Shown: piece after piece, positions 37,296-47,510 of the stretch | Layout: each line of letters opens with the position of its first letter | How positions within the stretch are numbered: position 1 is the stretch's first letter | Origin: Catalinimonas niigatensis | Lineage (GTDB): Bacteria; Bacteroidota; Bacteroidia; Cytophagales; Cyclobacteriaceae | Assembly: GCF_030506285.1 (NCBI RefSeq) | Contig: NZ_CP119422.1 | Coordinates: forward strand, 4,451,501-4,515,500 | Length of the DNA stretch: 64,000 bases | Direction of reading: 5' to 3' | Translations under genes and position numbers: made by a program | Notes under the pieces: model-generated | Told to the model about the DNA's origin: nothing | The model's database searches: none | What the model saw: only the letters and a program-made list of their open reading frames with translations

Positions 37296-38102
37296 ATGTG
37301 TTTAAAATATCTTCTTTCTACCTATCTTTTTGTTCTTTGTAGCCTTTGTAGTTTACAGGCGCAAATTCTCAATGTGGAAAAGGTACGCCTGAGTAGTGAT
37401 TCTGCCAATTATTTTCTGGGAAGCGCTGGTGTAGCTTTCAATGCCAACAATCGGAGTATTAATGATGATGGTGAAACTGTTTCTTTTGTAGGACTAACTG
37501 CCAACGCAGATTTTGGATATATCTCTGAACTACACAGTTTCCTGTTGGTAAGCCAATTTAATTATACAGCCACTTCTGACGATCCCATCAACAGTACAGG
37601 GTATGGTCATTTTCGGATAAACTTTTTGCGTAATAGGCAATTATCTTATGAAACATTTGCTCAGGTGCAGTACGATCAGGGTAGAGGCATGGAAAGCCGA
37701 TGGCTGAGTGGAGGAGGTCTACGTTTTCGGCTAAATAAGACTGAGAAAAACAGCGTGTATGTAGGGGTTGGTGCTATGTATGAGCAAGAAATCTGGAATT
37801 ATCCCGGACCCAGTGAAATCCTGCTTACTACGCGTATTTGGAAGTCATCCAATTACATTTCAGGAAGGTTTCAGCTAAATGATCATATCAATCTGAATTT
37901 GATTACTTACTATCAGACGGGCTATGATTTTGAAGCAGATTACTTCCGTCACCGGATCAGCGGAGATTTGAATTTGCTGATCAATGTAACTTCAAAGCTC
38001 TCTCTTACCACCACAGTTTTTGGGATGTATGAAAACAGACCTGTTGTCCCTATTTCTAAAGTAGTTTATTCTATCACCAATGGTATTATTGTGAGCTTCT
38101 GA
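37296..38102 (+). CDS. DUF481-type outer-membrane beta-barrel protein
   Basis: A 268-residue exported protein: signal peptide (about 1-22, ending LQAQ) followed by alternating beta-strands with aromatic ends (HSFLLVSQFNYTATS, NRQLSYETFAQVQYDQ, KNSVYVGVGAMYEQEIW). The pattern, with a terminal beta-signal (NGIIVSF), fits the DUF481 small outer-membrane barrel family, whose role is not established. It begins about 30 bases after a TAnnTTTG element. It ends 57 bases from the convergent clpC gene with a shared hairpin. Confidence 0.78.
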   Translation: MCLKYLLSTYLFVLCSLCSLQAQILNVEKVRLSSDSANYFLGSAGVAFNANNRSINDDGETVSFVGLTANADFGYISELHSFLLVSQFNYTATSDDPINSTGYGHFRINFLRNRQLSYETFAQVQYDQGRGMESRWLSGGGLRFRLNKTEKNSVYVGVGAMYEQEIWNYPGPSEILLTTRIWKSSNYISGRFQLNDHINLNLITYYQTGYDFEADYFRHRISGDLNLLINVTSKLSLTTTVFGMYENRPVVPISKVVYSITNGIIVSF

Positions 38103-38133
38103 TAAAAAAAAGGACTGTCAACGACAGTCCTTT
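38103..38133 (-). terminator. Rho-independent terminator of clpC
   Basis: An 11-base perfect stem (AAAGGACTGTC with GACAGTCCTTT, 38109-38119 and 38123-38133) ends in a T-run on the minus strand (plus A-run). It is 26 bases past the clpC stop and also lies after the convergent plus-strand gene. Confidence 0.88.
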
Positions 38134-38158
38134 CGTAAATATAAATGATATTTAAACT

Positions 38159-40693
38159 TTATTCTTTCTTCTCTTTTTCCATCTTTTTCTTCTTATGAGT
38201 AAGAGAAAGATGGTCACTTTTGCCATCATAGTCTGCAAGAATGATATCCGTAGGTTCTACCTCACCTTTGAGGATTTCTTCAGCTACCGCATCTTCCAGA
38301 TACTTTTGGATGGCTCTATTAAGTGGCCGTGCACCGTACTGGGGATCATAACCTTTTTCAGCAATAAAGTCTTTCGCCTTTTTAGTCAGTTCAATGGTAT
38401 AACCCAAAGCTGTAACACGGGCAAATAATTTATTCAGGGTGATATCAATGATCAGGTGAATATCTTCACGCTTCAGTGAGTTAAACACAATCACATCATC
38501 CAATCTGTTAAGAAACTCAGGGCTAAAAGTCTTTTTCAGCGCATTCTGGATGGTAGATTTCATCAGGTCATCCATGTTCTCTTCTTTTGCTTGTGTAGAG
38601 AATCCTATTCCTGCACCAAAGTCTTTCAGGTCTCTGGCTCCAATATTGGAAGTCATGATGATGATCGTATTACGAAAATCTACTCTTCTTCCCAGACCAT
38701 CGGTCAGAATACCATCATCCAACACTTGCAATAAGAGGTTGAATACATCAGGGTGGGCTTTCTCAATCTCATCAAGCAACACCACGCTATAAGGCTTTCT
38801 TCTTACTTTTTCAGTAAGCTGTCCACCTTCTTCATAACCTACATATCCGGGAGGCGCTCCTACCAGGCGAGATACAGAGAATTTCTCCATATACTCACTC
38901 ATATCAATCCGGATCAATGCATCTTCCTTATCAAAGAGGTATGTTGCCAATACTTTGGCAAGTTCTGTTTTACCTACTCCGGTAGGGCCTAGGAAAACAA
39001 AAGTACCAATAGGCTTCTGAGGATCTTTTAGTCCTACACGGGTTCTCTGAATGGCTTTCGTAAGCTTGTTGATCGCATCTTCCTGACCAATTACTTTTCC
39101 TTTCAACTCTCCCCCCATGCCCAGTAGCTTAAGACTTTCATTTTGCGCTACTCTGCTGGTAGGTATTCCGGTCATCATAGCAATCACTTCTGCTACGTTT
39201 TCTTCATTTACCGTATAGCGTTTGGTGCGGGTTTCCTCTTCCCACTTCTGCTTAGCACTTTCCAACTGATCTAAAAGCTTCTTCTCACGGTCACGCAACT
39301 GCGCTGCTTCTTCGTACTTCTGGCTTTTCACAACCCGGTTTTTCTCTACCTTGATGTTTTCTATCGCCTCTTCCAGTTTTACAATTTCATCGGGTACATG
39401 AATATTGTTGATATGCACACGAGCACCGGCTTCATCCATCACATCAATAGCTTTGTCAGGTAAAAAACGATCACTGATATAACGGTCTGACAAGCTTACA
39501 CAGGAGTCAAGCGCTTCCTGAGTGTAGTTAACATGGTGATGACTTTCATACTTATCCTTGATATTGTTCAGGATTTGCATGGTCTCTTCAGGAGAAGTAG
39601 CATCTACCATCACTACCTGGAATCTACGGGCCAAAGCGCCGTCTTTCTCAATGTACTGACGATATTCGTCCAACGTAGTAGCTCCGATGCATTGAATTTC
39701 ACCTCTGGCAAGTGCAGGCTTAAACATATTAGAAGCATCAAGTGAACCTGAGGCACCACCTGCTCCTACAATAGTATGCAACTCATCAATGAAAAGAATG
39801 ACATCAGGAGATTTTTCTATCTCATTCATCACGGCTTTCATCCGCTCCTCAAACTGACCGCGATACTTTGTACCGGCTACCAGAGAGGCAAGATCCAATG
39901 TCACTACTCTTTTGTTGAATAGTACCCGAGATACCTTTTTCTGAGTGATGCGTAAAGCAAGTCCTTCAGCAATGGCAGTTTTACCAACGCCAGGCTCACC
40001 TATCAAGATCGGGTTGTTTTTCTTTCTTCTACTTAAGATCTGCGCTACACGCTCGATCTCTTTTTCTCTACCTACGATAGGGTCTAACTTATCATCATCA
40101 GCCAGCTTGGTAAGGTCACGACCAAAATTATCCAAAACCGGAGTTCTGGATTTCTCTGAACCTTTAGATTCGCGGCTTGAGCTTGATCCTCCACCAAAAA
40201 TCCGGCTGGAAGAATCATCATCACTATCATCAGTATCAGAAGATGCCATTGGGTTCTCTGTCTGGTACTCCAGCAGTTCTTTTACTACGTCATAGTTGAC
40301 GTCAAATTTTTCCAGGATTTGTGTAGCAATATTATCTTCGTCTCTTAAAATAGAAAGGAGAAGATGCTCAGTTCCAATCAGTTGGCTCTTGAAAATTTTA
40401 GCCTCCAGGTAAGTAATCTTTAATACCTTTTCTGACTGTCTTGTCAAAGGAATATTAGCAAGATTTTTTACATTACCGGTAGCAGTACCTTTAGTAGCCT
40501 GCTCCACTGAGCCTCTGAGTTCGTCCAGAGATACTCCCAGCTTTTTTAGCAGGCTTACGGCCACTCCTTCGCCTTCTCTGATCATTCCGAGAAGTAAGTG
40601 TTCTGTACCAATATAATCATGCCCTAAACGAAGAGCTTCTTCTCTGCTGAGGGATATTACTTCTTTTACTCTATTTGAAAATTTAGCTTCCAT
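38159..40693 (-). CDS. clpC: ClpC ATPase subunit of ClpCP protease
   Basis: An 844-residue AAA+ chaperone. Two Clp_N repeats are at the N-terminus (about 1-145), then a glycine/serine-rich linker, AAA-1 with Walker [12 protein letters not shown], an M-domain containing a UVR motif ([15 protein letters not shown]), and AAA-2 with [11 protein letters not shown]. The ClpP-contact loop IGF is visible in the AAA-2 region. It unfolds substrates into ClpP, important in stress tolerance. It is probably transcribed alone; no mcsA/mcsB or ctsR is close by. Confidence 0.94.
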   Translation of the reverse strand: MEAKFSNRVKEVISLSREEALRLGHDYIGTEHLLLGMIREGEGVAVSLLKKLGVSLDELRGSVEQATKGTATGNVKNLANIPLTRQSEKVLKITYLEAKIFKSQLIGTEHLLLSILRDEDNIATQILEKFDVNYDVVKELLEYQTENPMASSDTDDSDDDSSSRIFGGGSSSSRESKGSEKSRTPVLDNFGRDLTKLADDDKLDPIVGREKEIERVAQILSRRKKNNPILIGEPGVGKTAIAEGLALRITQKKVSRVLFNKRVVTLDLASLVAGTKYRGQFEERMKAVMNEIEKSPDVILFIDELHTIVGAGGASGSLDASNMFKPALARGEIQCIGATTLDEYRQYIEKDGALARRFQVVMVDATSPEETMQILNNIKDKYESHHHVNYTQEALDSCVSLSDRYISDRFLPDKAIDVMDEAGARVHINNIHVPDEIVKLEEAIENIKVEKNRVVKSQKYEEAAQLRDREKKLLDQLESAKQKWEEETRTKRYTVNEENVAEVIAMMTGIPTSRVAQNESLKLLGMGGELKGKVIGQEDAINKLTKAIQRTRVGLKDPQKPIGTFVFLGPTGVGKTELAKVLATYLFDKEDALIRIDMSEYMEKFSVSRLVGAPPGYVGYEEGGQLTEKVRRKPYSVVLLDEIEKAHPDVFNLLLQVLDDGILTDGLGRRVDFRNTIIIMTSNIGARDLKDFGAGIGFSTQAKEENMDDLMKSTIQNALKKTFSPEFLNRLDDVIVFNSLKREDIHLIIDITLNKLFARVTALGYTIELTKKAKDFIAEKGYDPQYGARPLNRAIQKYLEDAVAEEILKGEVEPTDIILADYDGKSDHLSLTHKKKKMEKEKKE

Positions 40694-40814
40694 AAATAAG
40701 GAATTATAGTAAGTCGCCGGAACGCCGGTCGGAAATCATTAATTTAACCTATCCTGCGTACGAGCAAGATAAAAATTTTGTACTAGAAATCAACAAGTCT
40801 GGGAAAGCAAATGT

Positions 40815-41465
40815 TCAACGATGGATGAGGGAAGATTGCCCTAAGATCATATTGGCATTCGGACCTTCACAAAACAGCAAATCTATTACACTCAGATTAG
40901 AAACAAAGTTTTTGCCAAAAATCTGATTATACTTTGTATACCCTTCTATTTTATCATTGGGAGGCATAGACTTTATATCTATAATCCCCCTAAAGTCAAC
41001 CCACTGGCTTTCAGTAGCTTTCACGTATGAACTTGTTAACGTAATTTCTTTATCATGCCAATTGAGCAGCTCAAGACATTTTGTCAGTAAATCCACGTTC
41101 AAGTCAATCAAAAACTTGTATTTCCTGTATAAAATGTCATGGAAGTAATCAGCGAAAAAATCAAAGAAAGGGGTTTTGCCGTAGGCTGATTGGATAGCCC
41201 TCCAGTGATTATTTTGCCAACGCTGCGTATAGTCTAAGCTTATTTCTTTCAACTTTGTTTTATTCCCATCTTTACTTACCGGAATGCTCAACGCTTGCAC
41301 CTTATTGGCAGTCAGGATATAGCATCTGTTTCGGTAAGTCTGTTTGGTGTAGTTTTCATTTACCTCAAGGATAATTTTCCGAAATGGTTGCAAGTGAATA
41401 AAATAAGCTATGCTAGGCAGATAATGTAACTCTATCAAAACAGTATCTGCATGCGAATGATTCAT
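40815..41465 (-). CDS. WbqC-family protein
   Basis: A 216-residue protein with the WbqC fold: LPSIAYFIHL near the N-terminus, NRCYILTANKVQALSIPV, and QNNHWRAIQSAYGKTPFFDFF in the middle. WbqC proteins are found with lipopolysaccharide and O-antigen genes and are also widespread as orphans in Bacteroidota; their reaction is not well established. The gene is 12 bases downstream of the Sua5/YrdC gene on the same strand, so the two are co-transcribed. Confidence 0.82.
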   Translation of the reverse strand: MNHSHADTVLIELHYLPSIAYFIHLQPFRKIILEVNENYTKQTYRNRCYILTANKVQALSIPVSKDGNKTKLKEISLDYTQRWQNNHWRAIQSAYGKTPFFDFFADYFHDILYRKYKFLIDLNVDLLTKCLELLNWHDKEITLTSSYVKATESQWVDFRGIIDIKSMPPNDKIEGYTKYNQIFGKNFVSNLSVIDLLFCEGPNANMILGQSSLIHR

Positions 41466-41477
41466 TAGACTATCAAA

Positions 41478-42110
41478 TTACATGAAAGGGGTAAGATCCC
41501 CCATTCCCTCTCTCACAATTTTCACTTCATAGTCATCAGTACAATCCACTACGGTAGAGGCGATGTTGTTTCCCGGTCCTCCGTCAATAATAACATCCAC
41601 CAGATTGCTGAACTTCTCGTAAATCAGGTCAGGATCTGTGGAGTAGGCTAAGATTTCATCATCATCATGAATAGAAGTAGTAATAATCGGGTTACCAAGC
41701 CTCTCTACTATCATACGTGGGATATTGTGATCGGGAATTCTTATGCCTACTGTTTTCTTTTTAGAATCTATCACTTTAGGTACTTTGCTGCTTGATTTTA
41801 AAATATAAGTATAAGGGCCAGGAAGGGTTTTTTTCATAAGCTTAAAAGTAGATGTAGGCAGGTTCTTGACGTATTCCGAAATATGGCTCAGATCATTGCA
41901 TATGAAAGAAAAGTTATTTTTGGAGGAATCTACTCCTTTGATACGTGCTATCCGTTCTACTGCATCTTTGTTATAAATGTCACAGCCAATACCATATACT
42001 GTGTCAGTAGGGTAGATAATCACGCCGCCTTCACGCAATATTTCCACAGCCTTGTCAATTTTGCGCTGTTCAGGATTTTCAGGGTGTATCTTCAAAAGCT
42101 CTGCTTTCAT
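41478..42110 (-). CDS. L-threonylcarbamoyladenylate synthase (Sua5/YrdC/YciO family)
   Basis: A 210-residue YrdC-domain protein. The family signatures [33 protein letters not shown] and [16 protein letters not shown] are present. The family makes threonylcarbamoyl-AMP for t6A modification of tRNAs that read ANN codons. The protein lacks the C-terminal Sua5 domain, so it is the short YrdC/YciO type; YciO-like members may have another role. It is the first gene of an operon with WbqC. Confidence 0.9.
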   Translation of the reverse strand: MKAELLKIHPENPEQRKIDKAVEILREGGVIIYPTDTVYGIGCDIYNKDAVERIARIKGVDSSKNNFSFICNDLSHISEYVKNLPTSTFKLMKKTLPGPYTYILKSSSKVPKVIDSKKKTVGIRIPDHNIPRMIVERLGNPIITTSIHDDDEILAYSTDPDLIYEKFSNLVDVIIDGGPGNNIASTVVDCTDDYEVKIVREGMGDLTPFM

Positions 42111-42404
42111 AAAAGGATGTGTTTGGTTAGAGATTTGATAAAAAAATAAGATTAACTAAACTAAGCATTTATTAAACGGTGTTAGGTGGAGAGTGATAAG
42201 GTTTTTTACATAAAGTTTTATCAAAAACTATCCACTTACATAAGGATGATTAAAAATAATAAAATCAAAAATGTCCTTATCGGACAAATTACTAATTTTG
42301 CTGATGTTATGAAAAGAGGTCTTTCAATATAGAGATGCATTTGTACAAATTCCATTGTTTCATCTACGCTCTTGTTTTGATCTCTCAACGTTAAACCCAT
42401 ATTA

Positions 42405-43439
42405 ATGAAAAGAAGTAAGATACTTATTATAGGATTGGTTGTTTTTGCAGTAATGCTCATATCCTTCTCCTTCTATGCCTATCAGGTAGTCATGTCTCCA
42501 AACATTCTGGTAGATGAGCAGGAGAGCGTGGTGCTAATTCCCACAGGCTCTACCTTTGATGAAGTACGAGATATGCTGTATGAAGAGAGATATGTCAATG
42601 ATCTTCTTTCTTTTAGTATGTTGTCCAAGCTGATGAAGTATGATGAGTATGTAAAGGCAGGGCGTTATGTTTTGACTCCCAATATGTCAAACCTTGAAGC
42701 CATAAGGCTTTTGCGCTCTGGACGACAGGAGCCGGTAGAGGTAACTTTTAATAATGTAAGGCTAAAACCTGAACTGGCCCTCAAGCTTACAGCCAATCTG
42801 GAAGCAGATGCTGATGAATTTCTGGCCCTTATAGAAGACCCGGCAGTCATCGTTAAGTATGGTTTTGATGAAGAAACCATCATGACCATGTTTTTGCCTA
42901 ATACTTATGAAATGTTCTGGACTACACAGGAGCAGGAACTGCTGGACCGTATGTATCAGGAGTACAAGCGCTTTTGGAATGAAGAGCGGCTTACCAAAGC
43001 AAAAGCTCTGAATATGTCCCCGGTAGAAGTATCAGTACTGGCATCTATTGTAGAATCTGAAACTAACAAAGCAGATGAAGCCCCGGTGGTAGCTGGCCTG
43101 TATCTGAATCGTTTAGAGCGTAACATCGCCTTACAGGCAGATCCTACCCTGGTTTTTGCTGCACAGGATTTTACCATACGCAGGGTTTTGGATAAACACA
43201 AAGAAATAGATTCTCCTTACAATACCTACAAGTATACCGGGCTTCCTCCCGGCCCTATCCGTTCTCCTTCTATCACTTCAATAGATGCAGTACTGAACTA
43301 TGAGGATCATAACTATTTATACATGTGTGCAAAAGAAGACTTCTCCGGCTATCATAATTTCGCCACCAATCTTCAGGCGCATTTGGCCAATGCCCGCAGG
43401 TACCAGCGGGCTTTGAGTCAGGCTGGTATCTACAATTAA
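42405..43439 (+). CDS. mltG: Endolytic murein transglycosylase
   Basis: A 344-residue inner-membrane protein with one N-terminal transmembrane helix (about 6-28), a LysM-like subdomain, and the YceG/MltG catalytic domain. The catalytic glutamate lies in ASIVESETNK, and NTYKYTGLPPGPI with SIDAVLNYEDHNYLYMC marks the family. It cleaves growing peptidoglycan strands, limiting their length. The thioesterase gene begins five bases after its stop codon. Confidence 0.92.
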   Translation: MKRSKILIIGLVVFAVMLISFSFYAYQVVMSPNILVDEQESVVLIPTGSTFDEVRDMLYEERYVNDLLSFSMLSKLMKYDEYVKAGRYVLTPNMSNLEAIRLLRSGRQEPVEVTFNNVRLKPELALKLTANLEADADEFLALIEDPAVIVKYGFDEETIMTMFLPNTYEMFWTTQEQELLDRMYQEYKRFWNEERLTKAKALNMSPVEVSVLASIVESETNKADEAPVVAGLYLNRLERNIALQADPTLVFAAQDFTIRRVLDKHKEIDSPYNTYKYTGLPPGPIRSPSITSIDAVLNYEDHNYLYMCAKEDFSGYHNFATNLQAHLANARRYQRALSQAGIYN

Positions 43440-43444
43440 CAGTA

Positions 43445-43870
43445 ATGTATACTCACACGACACAAATCAGAGTACGCTATGGGGAAACTGACCAGATGGG
43501 ATATGTTTATTATGGACATTATGCCTCATATTTTGAAGTAGCCAGGGTAGAGGCGCTGCGTCATCTGGGCATGAGTTATAAGGAATTAGAAGAAGAAGGA
43601 ATTATGATGCCGGTATTGGAGAACCACTCTTATTACCATCATCCTGCTATCTATGATGATTTATTGAGCATTGAAGTGAGCATCAAGAACATTCCCTCGG
43701 TGAGGATTATCTTTTACTATAGGATATTCAATGAATCGGGTAAAATGGTACATTCTGGTGAGACGAAGCTTGCTTTTATGCATGCAGAGAACAAACGTCC
43801 TTGCAGGCCGTCCGAAAAGATGATAGCTTTACTGGCTCCCTTTTTTGAGCCGGGTGGAAGCGAAGTGTAA
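43445..43870 (+). CDS. YbgC/4-hydroxybenzoyl-CoA-type thioesterase
   Basis: A 141-residue hotdog-fold thioesterase with the characteristic RVRYGETDQMGYVYYGHYASYFEVARVE start; the aspartate in ETDQMG is the family active-site residue. It hydrolyses acyl-CoA esters. It follows mltG with five bases between them and so is likely co-transcribed. tRNA-Ser lies 83 bases downstream. Confidence 0.92.
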   Translation: MYTHTTQIRVRYGETDQMGYVYYGHYASYFEVARVEALRHLGMSYKELEEEGIMMPVLENHSYYHHPAIYDDLLSIEVSIKNIPSVRIIFYYRIFNESGKMVHSGETKLAFMHAENKRPCRPSEKMIALLAPFFEPGGSEV

Positions 43871-43896
43871 AAATATAAAATTTCCCCTCCCAAGCA

Positions 43897-43927
43897 TTTG
43901 GCAATAAACTGAAAAGCTGTAAATTTG
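43897..43927 (+). promoter_or_regulatory. Promoter of tRNA-Ser, exact Bacteroidota consensus
   Basis: TTTG (43897-43900) is followed after exactly 19 bases by TAAATTTG (43920-43927), matching the TTTG-N19-TAnnTTTG promoter of the Bacteroidota housekeeping sigma factor. A start near 43934 would lead into the tRNA at 43953. Confidence 0.85.
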
Positions 43928-43952
43928 CACTCTCGTTCACCAGAGCGAACAC

Positions 43953-44037
43953 AGAGAGTTGGCGGAGCGGTCGAACGCGGCGGTCTTGAAAACCGTTGTA
44001 CCGAGAGGTACCGGGGGTTCGAATCCCTCACTCTCTG
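43953..44037 (+). tRNA. tRNA-Ser(TGA)
   Basis: An 85-base class II tRNA: acceptor AGAGAGT/ACTCTCT, anticodon stem GCGGT/ACCGT around loop CTTGAAA (anticodon TGA), long variable arm TGTACCGAGAGGTACC, T-arm with TTCGAAT, discriminator G. CCA is not encoded. Confidence 0.95.
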
Positions 44038-44070
44038 CGAGGGTCCTGAACCTAAAGCACATTTTACATC

Positions 44071-44111
44071 AAAGCCCTCAAAATCATATGATTTAGAGGG
44101 CTTTTTTTTTC
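44071..44111 (+). terminator. Rho-independent terminator after tRNA-Ser
   Basis: AAGCCCTC (44072-44079) pairs with GAGGGCTT (44096-44103) and the stem extends inward through AAATCAT/ATGATTT, followed by a long T-run. Confidence 0.9.
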
Positions 44112-44602
44112 TTCAGGATATCAAATTAAACCAAACAAATACAAATCATTCGGTGACCTATTCGGTGCCCCATTCTTAGTTTTTTTCTCCCATAAAATGT
44201 ACGTTGTTGATACGTTTTGGCAGATGTCAAAAAAAGCAAATTAATTCAATTTGATCATCTGATCAGGATACTTGTACCTTGGAATAAGCTTATTTCTTGT
44301 TATGAAAGCTCTAGTTAGAATTACAATATCCTTTATCAACACTTTTTGACTCAGAACCCGGAATGCTCTAGGTTATAAACTGGAAAATCCTACTCTTTTC
44401 AAAACTGGAGGGTAGAGGAATTCAATAAGAAGCATATGTGATCAAGGTAAAAAAAAGTCTTCGAAGAACAGGCTTATGCTTTTACCATTAGTTTTGAGAG
44501 AATTGTTTAAACTTGAAATACATTTAACATATAAGCCCTTATTGAACAACAACAGCCAATTATCTAGTTTTATCAGGCTTTTTCACCCTATAAGCCAAAA
44601 TG
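44112..44602. other. Region between tRNA-Ser terminator and IS21 remnant
   Basis: This 491-base AT-rich stretch marks the start of the mobile-element region. I see no open frame with family features. A copy of the tRNA 3 prime end that would mark an attachment site is not visible downstream in the window, so a tRNA-targeted integration is not supported. Confidence 0.45.
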
Positions 44603-45235
44603 TCAAAATACATATTCAATTTTGATAACAGGTAGTTGGGAAGTAACGATAGTAGATCTTCGGCCATGCCTGTCTTCAATGACTTCTAAGAGCATCAGGC
44701 GGTTTTCTTCATCTAAAGGGTGCAAACCAAAATCATCCAGTATTAGCAGATCCTGTTTTTCCAGACGATTGATAAACTTCGTATAAGATCCATCTACCCG
44801 ACTCATTTTTAATTGGGAGAAAAGTTTTGCTGCATTAAAATAAAGGACCTTATAGCCTTTCATACAAGCCTGATGGCCAATGGCAGAAGCAAGATAACTT
44901 TTACCTACACCGGTAGGTCCCGTGATGATAATATTCTCTTGTTTCTCTAGGAACTGGCAACTGGACAGTCTGATCAAGTGGTTTTTATCCAGTCCTCTGG
45001 GAGAAGAAAAATCCACTTCCTCCACACTGGATTGATAACGGAACTTGGCAGCCTTGAGATAACGGTTGATCTTTCTGTTTTGCCGATCCTCATACTCTGC
45101 CTCTATAAGCAGATGGAGCAGTTGATCAAAAGGTAGTTGTTCATGCTGCCGGGTTTCCATACTGACTTTGAAAGCCTCATGCATACCCAGTAGTTTCATA
45201 GCTCTCATTTTTCGGAAGGTTTCCTCGTAATTCAT
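44603..45235 (-). pseudogene. istB: IS21-family IstB ATPase, C-terminally truncated
   Basis: A 210-residue frame with the IstB/DnaC-like AAA+ ATPase: RKMRAMKLLGMHEAF at the start, Walker A IITGPTGVGKSYLASAIG, Walker B DLLILDDFGLHPL. Family members are about 240-250 residues; the match stops after STIVTSQLPV and the last residues (IKIEYVF) are unrelated, so the 3 prime end was cut off. IstB assists the IstA transposase. Its start is 24 bases after the stop of the istA remnant, in the usual istA-istB order on the minus strand. Confidence 0.8.
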
Positions 45236-45258
45236 GGTATTCTGTTTTAGTGAATGGT

Positions 45259-45766
45259 TTACTGATAATATTCTTTTCCTCTTATGTTCTCATGAAAGAC
45301 TGAGAGTTGAGAGGGTACTTTAGGTTTATCCTGCCATTGCTGAGCCTCTAATCCCTTCTCCAGGATACTTTTGATGATGCGGTAGCTGTGGTGTTAAAGT
45401 AAGCTGCACGTTCACAGGCCTTTTCCAATCGCTCTCTGCCTACTTTTCTGGCTAGCGACAGGATGCCCATACAGACCTTGTAGGCCTGCTCGGGGTGCGG
45501 CCTTCGCTCCAGTATCTGCTTAATACAACAAGCTGTATGAGGCCCAACATCTGCTGCCCAGGAGAGGAATTTTTGTGGATTCCATTCTGTGACAAACTGG
45601 TGTGTAGAAGGTAAATGTTCTTTGCGGGAGGTATATCTATAGAGGCCTTTCTCTCTGGCATGAAGAGCGATCCTTTCATGGTTGAAGTATACTTCAACCG
45701 TTTGAGAGGTTGTGTCGTCCTGAATTTTATTGACCACTCCGTGGCGGCCATCTTTAGTTTAGTCCA
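45259..45766 (-). pseudogene. istA: IS21-family IstA transposase, C-terminal remnant with frameshift
   Basis: Only the C-terminal part of an IstA transposase survives. The frame reads VEVYFNHERIALH, QFVTEWNPQKFLSWAADVGPHT and HPEQAYKVCMGILSLARKVG, which are typical C-terminal IstA motifs. Near 45390 it shifts by one base: the frame continues to a stop at 45348, while a second frame carries the family continuation (SYRIIKSILEKGLEAQQW and on to a stop at 45259). The N-terminal helix-turn-helix and DDE core are missing, so the gene is dead. Confidence 0.75.
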
Positions 45767-46040
45767 ATTATAAATTTACCATTTCTTTTTAATTATTATT
45801 GGTCTAGTTTCTCATAACTCTGCCCCGGGTTTGTTTATTCCTAATATATATTGGACTGTTTTTATTGTTGTGATGCTAAAAAGGGATCTCCATCAGCGGT
45901 AATTTGAGGAATTATCCATCGTTGTACGCCGCATTCTATAGCTTACCCAGACTCATCTTTGACTGAATAGTAATTTTCCAACAGCGCTTAAATCTGTGCT
46001 GTCTGTATAAGTCCGTATGGTAAAGTGATTTTTATAAGTA

Positions 46041-47004
46041 ATGCGAATCAAGGTTAAAAAAGTAAAAGGAACAGATGTGATAGAGAAGCTATTGATTGTG
46101 TATGAACAAAATACAGTTAATAGCCCTATACTACCACATCTGCGAGTGTTATGATAAACAATTACGTTGGTGCTGTCAACGGCATAGCCATAATTCTTTT
46201 AAGCCGGAATTTACTGATGAGGAATTATTGACAATTTATATTTACGTGATGCTGTTTGAGGAAAAAAATAGAATAAAGCCCATCTGGAAGCATGCTTCCA
46301 CTTATTTGAGGTCATGGTTTCCTGCCTTGCCCAGCTATCAAGCCTTTAATGCACGTCTGAATCGCTTAGCTGATGTATTTCCGGGTTTAGCAGAGTATTT
46401 TCTGTCTAGAGTTGACAAGCAAGTCTCGGAGGATATAGGTTTGATGGACTCATTTCCGGTCATGCTTTGCAGTGCTAAAAGAAAGGCAAAGTGGCCCGTG
46501 ACATTTCTGATAAAGGCTACTGCTCTACAAAAAGCACGCATTATTACGGCGTCAAACTACATGTAGTTGCCAAACCTACTCCTGGAGCTTTACCTGTACC
46601 AGAATTTGTAGGACTAACACCAGCCTCCACTCATGATCTGACTGTAATAAGACCCATCTTACATAAATTAGAAGGAAAAGCCCTGTTTGGTGATAAGATC
46701 TATGCAGACCAGCCACTCAACGAAAGATTACACCAACAAAAGGATAGCTTTATCTACACCCCAGTCAAGCTAGTAAAAGGAGAGTCTGAACAAGAAAGAC
46801 AGCGCAAGAGGGCGGCAGACAACCTGTTTTCTAAATCTGTATTTTCTATTAGACAACCCACTGAATCTCTATTCAACTGGTTGATTGAAAAAACCAATAT
46901 GCAGAATGGATCTAAAATTAGATCCAAAGCTGGAATAATGGTGCATGTCTTTGGAAAACTAGCGGCTGCTTGTTTCTTAATGTTTATTAACCCTTGATTC
47001 GCAT
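46041..47004 (+). mobile_element. IS982-family insertion sequence with 5-bp target duplication
   Basis: Terminal inverted repeats read ATGCGAATCAAGG-TTA at 46041-46056 and, inverted, at 46987-47004 (with one extra G). The bases directly outside are AAGTA at 46036-46040 and AAGTA at 47005-47009, a perfect 5-bp target duplication. The element is 964 bp and contains one transposase gene in two frames. The intact ends and duplication show a recent, complete insertion. Confidence 0.88.
46102..46997 (+). pseudogene. IS982-family transposase, disrupted by a -1 frameshift
   Basis: The first frame (46102-46566) carries the N-terminal domain and the first DDE residue in IGLMDSFPVMLC. The second frame (46491-46997) carries KGYCSTKSTHYYGVKLH, a D in LFGDKIYAD and the QPTESLFNWL end. 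Joining them at about 46488 by one base backwards gives CSAKRKAKVARDISDKGY, the continuous family sequence. No classical slippery heptamer lies at the junction, so a one-base deletion in an A-run is the likely cause. The ATG at 46102 is preferred over an upstream TTG. Confidence 0.82.
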
Positions 47005-47063
47005 AAGTAAATAAACCTCTTTGGGCTGAAAGCACCATAGTTTTTGCCTTGACTGAAAGTCTT

Positions 47064-47510
47064 TCATTGCAAGATGAAGTTTGATTGATTGTTCCCGCCT
47101 GGTTTACGATGATGTTCAAGATATTCATTAACCATCTTATCAGTTACATTTCCGGTACTCCAACAGCCAAAACTCATTGTCCAAAAATGCCTCCCGCGCC
47201 GGTGGCTCCAATATTGTTTCCCTAACTCGGGAAATTCTTGTTGTAGCTTTCTGTAACTTCGTCCCTTGAGCCGTCATACCAATTCACTAATAGACTGAGA
47301 GGTTCGTTATTCTAAGTGCATATGCACATGGTCTTTAGCAACAACTCCTTTCAATATCTGTACGTCTTCTACCTCGCATATCTGAATCAGTAACGATCTA
47401 CACCGCACCTTAATTTCTCCCTTTAAGATCGGATAACGATATTTGGTTGCTCATACAATATGCACCGTCATTCTCGATACTGTATGTCCATTGGTACGCT
47501 GATACCACAT
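47064..47510 (-). pseudogene. tnpA: IS200/IS605-family TnpA transposase, decayed (three in-frame stops)
   Basis: A 149-codon frame without frameshifts but with stops at codons 20, 68 and 79 encodes an HUH single-strand transposase. Recognised motifs include TKYRYPIL, the HUH pair (H63-M-H65 in HVHMH), RLKGRSYRKLQQEF and the catalytic tyrosine Y130 in NEYLEHHR. Length and motif order match the IS200 TnpA. No tnpB or guide RNA sequence is visible nearby. The stops make it non-functional unless suppressed. Confidence 0.8.

Larger units (their letters stand above)
44603..45766 (-). mobile_element. IS21-family remnant
   Basis: The istA and istB remnants together make one truncated IS21-type element. 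Both ends are lost, and no terminal repeats can be identified. It marks the left side of the mobile-element region. Confidence 0.75.

Noticed and set aside
43953-44112. tRNA-Ser as an integration site for the mobile region
   Set aside because: No duplicate of the tRNA 3 prime end is seen downstream, and no integrase is present. The IS cluster can be explained by independent insertions.
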